In this document: one piece after another, positions 61,519-64,000 of the stretch | Position numbering within the stretch: the stretch's first letter is position 1 | How the letters are laid out: each line of letters begins with the position of its first letter | Source: Blautia sp. OF03-15BH | Lineage (GTDB): Bacteria > Bacillota > Clostridia > Lachnospirales > Lachnospiraceae | Assembly: GCF_003463065.1 (NCBI RefSeq) | Contig: NZ_QSCM01000001.1 | Location: 496,001-560,000, forward strand | Direction of reading: 5' to 3' | DNA: 64,000 nucleotides | Notes under the pieces: model-generated | The model's database searches: none | Seen by the model: only the letters and a program-made list of their open reading frames with translations | What the model was told of the DNA's origin: nothing | Translations under genes and position numbers: made by a program

Positions 61519-61550
61519 CACAAAACTGCCCTGCATCCAAATGGCAGTCC
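61519..61550 (-). terminator. Candidate terminator of the sugar importer operon
   Basis: Minus strand ACTGCC/GGCAGT stem (extended by CAT/ATG inside) followed by TTTG, about 55 bases after the permease stop at 61602. The T-run is short, so termination may be partial. Confidence 0.4.
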
Positions 61551-61601
61551 GGTTTTTTCCGGTATTCGCCCATTTTTCCGCACGGCAGTTTCACAGCTTT
61601 T

Positions 61602-62435
61602 TCAGTTTTTCATTCCGGTAATGGCAATTCCCTGAATGATCTGTTTCTGGAAGAAAATATAGACTACCAGAACCGGCACAATAGAGATCATGGTTCCTGC
61701 CATCAGAAGCGGATAATTCGTAGCATAGTTACCCTTGAAGAAATTCAGAAGCAACGGAACTGTGAAAGTTTCCGTTTTGTTCAGGAAAATCAGAGGATAC
61801 ATGAAGTTGTTCCACTGACCCAGGAAAACAAAGATTCCAAAAGCAGCCATGGAAGGTTTGATCAGCGGCATGATGATTTTAAAGAAAATCTGTGGAACGC
61901 TGGCTCCATCAATGATTGCAGCCTCCTCCAGTTCATCCGGCAGGGAAGCAGTAAACTGGCGCATCAGGAAAACACCAAATGCATTGAACAGGCTTGCCGG
62001 AAGGATCAAAGACCAGTGGGTTCCGAGAAGTTTCAGGTTTTTCATGATAATAAACAGAGGGATCATGGTTACCTGTGACGGAATCATCATTGTCGCAAGA
62101 AACAGGACAAAAATCACATTATGCCCTTTAAATTTCAGCTTGGCAAAAGCATAGCCTGCCATGGAAGCAGTCAGTAGCTGCACCACTACCACGATAGCCG
62201 CAATATAAAAGCTGTTAAAATACGCTCTTCCGAAAGGCAGGGCTGCTAGAGATTCCGGATAGTTTTTCCACACAAAGGGGCGTGGAATGATGGTCGGCGG
62301 AACAGTAAAAATCTGTCCCATACTTTTCACGGAGCTTAAGGCTGTCCATAAGAACGGAAGCACCATGATGACTGCCCCAAGACTGAGAGCAAGATAGAGA
62401 AGAACCGTTGACGGTTTGATTTTTTTACTGTTCAT
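61602..62435 (-). CDS. Sugar ABC importer permease, MalG type
   Basis: A 277-residue permease with six helices and the ATPase-contact EAA loop ELEEAAIIDGASVPQIFFKIIMPLIKP (about 175-200). The short C-terminal GMKN end is typical. It forms the channel with the MalF-type protein, whose gene it overlaps by 11 bases. No ATPase gene is in the window, as is common in CUT1 systems that share MsmK/MsmX. Confidence 0.93.
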   Translation of the reverse strand: MNSKKIKPSTVLLYLALSLGAVIMVLPFLWTALSSVKSMGQIFTVPPTIIPRPFVWKNYPESLAALPFGRAYFNSFYIAAIVVVVQLLTASMAGYAFAKLKFKGHNVIFVLFLATMMIPSQVTMIPLFIIMKNLKLLGTHWSLILPASLFNAFGVFLMRQFTASLPDELEEAAIIDGASVPQIFFKIIMPLIKPSMAAFGIFVFLGQWNNFMYPLIFLNKTETFTVPLLLNFFKGNYATNYPLLMAGTMISIVPVLVVYIFFQKQIIQGIAITGMKN

Positions 62436-63297
62436 AGTTCACCCACCTTTTTGATCCATACATCTGAACCATCGTAATTGCCAGGATAATGACAAAGAGA
62501 ATCATGGATGCCGCACAGGCACGACCCATCTTAAATTCCACAAAAGCACTCTGGTAAATATGATATACCAGCGTATAGCTTGCCTTTACCGGACCGCCCT
62601 TGGTCATAACGAAGGCCTGGTCGAAAACCTGGAAAGAACTGATAATTGTGTTGATCAATACGAAAAACAAAGTCGGAGAAAGCATGGGAATCGTGATATT
62701 CCGGAAACGTGCCCATTTATTTGCTCCGTCAATCTCTGCCGCCTCATAATAAACTTCGGGAATATTCTGAAGACCGGCCAGAAGTAATACCATGTTATAA
62801 CCAACATTCCACCACACAGAAACGATCACGATGGAGAGCAAGACCATATGCGTATCCGTCAGCCATTTCGGTCCGTTGATTCCAAAAACTGCCAGAACAG
62901 AATTCAGAAGGCCGAAATCTCCGTTCAGAATCCAGGTCCAGATAACACCTACGGACACAGAACCGGTTACCACCGGCATAAAATAAAACAGCCGGTACAG
63001 AGTTTTCCCTTTGATCTTCTGCACTGCAAGAGCCAGGATCAGGGCCAGTACGATGTTCAGCGGAATATACATGATAGAATAGATAACCGTATTGACCAGT
63101 GCTTTCTGGAAATCTGAATCCATAGCCTGATGCACATAGTTTTTGACACCCACAAATTTCATGGTATCGGCGATTCCGTCCCAGTCATGAAAACTGATCA
63201 CAAAGCTCATAACCAGTGGAATCAGTGCAAAAATCAAAAGTCCAATGAACTGCGGGGCTACAAATACCCATCCCCACATTCTACGTCTTTTCTGCAT
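62425..63297 (-). CDS. Sugar ABC importer permease, MalF type
   Basis: A 290-residue permease with six helices; EAA loop YYEAAEIDGANKWARFRNITIPML (about 183-207). The short form (no large MalF periplasmic loop) is typical of Gram-positive CUT1 importers. It follows the binding-protein gene with about 60 bases between. Confidence 0.93.
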   Translation of the reverse strand: MQKRRRMWGWVFVAPQFIGLLIFALIPLVMSFVISFHDWDGIADTMKFVGVKNYVHQAMDSDFQKALVNTVIYSIMYIPLNIVLALILALAVQKIKGKTLYRLFYFMPVVTGSVSVGVIWTWILNGDFGLLNSVLAVFGINGPKWLTDTHMVLLSIVIVSVWWNVGYNMVLLLAGLQNIPEVYYEAAEIDGANKWARFRNITIPMLSPTLFFVLINTIISSFQVFDQAFVMTKGGPVKASYTLVYHIYQSAFVEFKMGRACAASMILFVIILAITMVQMYGSKRWVNYEQ

Positions 63298-63361
63298 GAT
63301 TTCTCTCCTTGTAATGAAAGGAGCAGTCCATTTAAGACTGCTTCCTTTCTTTTTTCAGCTT

Positions 63362-64000
63362 TTACTCGTTCTCTGCGATTACTTCTGCTGCTTTTTCTTC
63401 TGCTTTTGCCAGAGTTTCTTCTGCATCTGCTCCATTTACATAAGCTTCCTCGAATACAGCTTTGGTTGCATCCAGAAGTCCCGGATACAGGCCATCCTTT
63501 GCACAGTCATCACCAAGAGCCCATCCGGTGGAACGAACCTCAAGGATATGTTTCACATCTGCCGGAACATTGGAATCCAGCATCATATCATCAAGACCGG
63601 TAACAGACGGAACAGAAGTTCCAACTCCGGTGATTCTTGCTTCCTGGCCCTGGGTTCCGCAGTAGAAGCTTGCGAATTCCATTGCCTCTTTCACATGTTC
63701 GGATTTTGCATTGACAGAAAGATAACCACAGCAAACCTGTGCGGGTTTGTACTGAGAGCCATCCTTTGTCGGATACGGGATATAATCGAAGTCGATTCCT
63801 TCTTCATGGAAGGTTTTAGTCAGCCAGCGGCCTGCTGCAATGAAGCCGGTCTGGCCAGACATAAACATGGCATCCTCACCCTGACCATTCGGAAGGGTTC
63901 CGCCGTATACGAATCTGCCATCATTGATACGATCGCATACATACTGGAAAGCTTCTTTTGCTTTGTCATCAAATTTGTACTCATCCCCCTGCCATACGGT
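63362..64000 (-). CDS. Sugar ABC importer solute-binding protein, 3' part (cut by right edge)
   Basis: The frame stays open from the stop at 63362 to the window edge (about 212 residues), so the signal peptide and N-terminal lobe lie outside. The visible part is the C-terminal lobe of a family 1 binding protein: KFDDKAKEAFQYVCDRI, AMFMSGQTGFIAAGRWLT, KSEHVKEAMEFASFYCG and an Ala/Glu-rich C-terminal helix. An internal ATG at about 63868 is not the start. First known gene of the importer operon; the sugar is not predictable, but the neighbouring polyol enzymes hint at a small sugar or polyol. Confidence 0.9.
   Translation of the reverse strand, partial: TVWQGDEYKFDDKAKEAFQYVCDRINDGRFVYGGTLPNGQGEDAMFMSGQTGFIAAGRWLTKTFHEEGIDFDYIPYPTKDGSQYKPAQVCCGYLSVNAKSEHVKEAMEFASFYCGTQGQEARITGVGTSVPSVTGLDDMMLDSNVPADVKHILEVRSTGWALGDDCAKDGLYPGLLDATKAVFEEAYVNGADAEETLAKAEEKAAEVIAENE

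Overview
The window looks like the chromosome of a gut-type Lachnospiraceae (Firmicutes, Clostridia), Blautia/Ruminococcus-like. The grounds are AGGAGG-type ribosome binding sites almost everywhere, Gram-positive wall enzymes with Trp/Tyr-rich wall-binding repeats, CdaA/CdaR, HPr with His15 and Ser46, RecD2, and YesM/YesN regulation. Genus is inference. No rRNA, tRNA or CRISPR array was seen. Both ends cut a gene.

Region 1 (about 0.7-28.6 kb, all minus strand) is a large surface-polysaccharide locus. From its promoter-proximal end it holds a DUF6077-like membrane pair, a polyprenyl-phosphate sugar-1-phosphate transferase that starts the glycan, several GT2 glycosyltransferases, an ABC exporter (Wzm/Wzt type), a galactofuranosyltransferase-like enzyme with UDP-galactopyranose mutase (glf), two pyruvyltransferase paralogues around an F420-hydrogenase-beta-like iron-sulfur protein, and two DUF2142 membrane proteins. 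It ends with a Wzx-type flippase, a Dpm1-like transferase, DUF2304 and an LtaS-like phosphoglycerol transferase. The distal part (below about 11.3 kb) is visibly AT-rich, so the locus looks like a mosaic. A 250-bp hairpin-rich element with inverted ends lies inside it at 22.7 kb.

Region 2 (28.6-41.3 kb) is envelope and housekeeping. A divergent amidase / L,D-transpeptidase pair carries wall-binding repeats. Then comes a long minus-strand operon running mreB - recD2 - comF - two membrane proteins - cdaA - cdaR - HPr from a promoter at 40.5 kb. Between mreB and uvrA lie three tandem, co-varying, terminator-ended small RNA genes with C/U-rich single-stranded regions. They are the most striking feature of the window.

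Region 3 (41.3-49.9 kb) is uvrA-uvrB, then an AT-rich accessory island: a ParA-type ATPase overlapping a SIR2-domain protein (candidate defence pair), and a DUF3791 / DUF3990 / small-protein operon that looks like a toxin-antitoxin module. Past it is a decayed stretch holding a roughly 50-bp uvrB-like fragment.

Region 4 (49.9-64 kb) is carbohydrate use: a secreted GH13 amylase, a YesM/YesN two-component system with an orphan solute-binding protein, a ProX-type tRNA-editing protein, two NAD(P)-linked oxidoreductases, AraC and LacI regulators, and a sugar ABC importer cut by the right edge.
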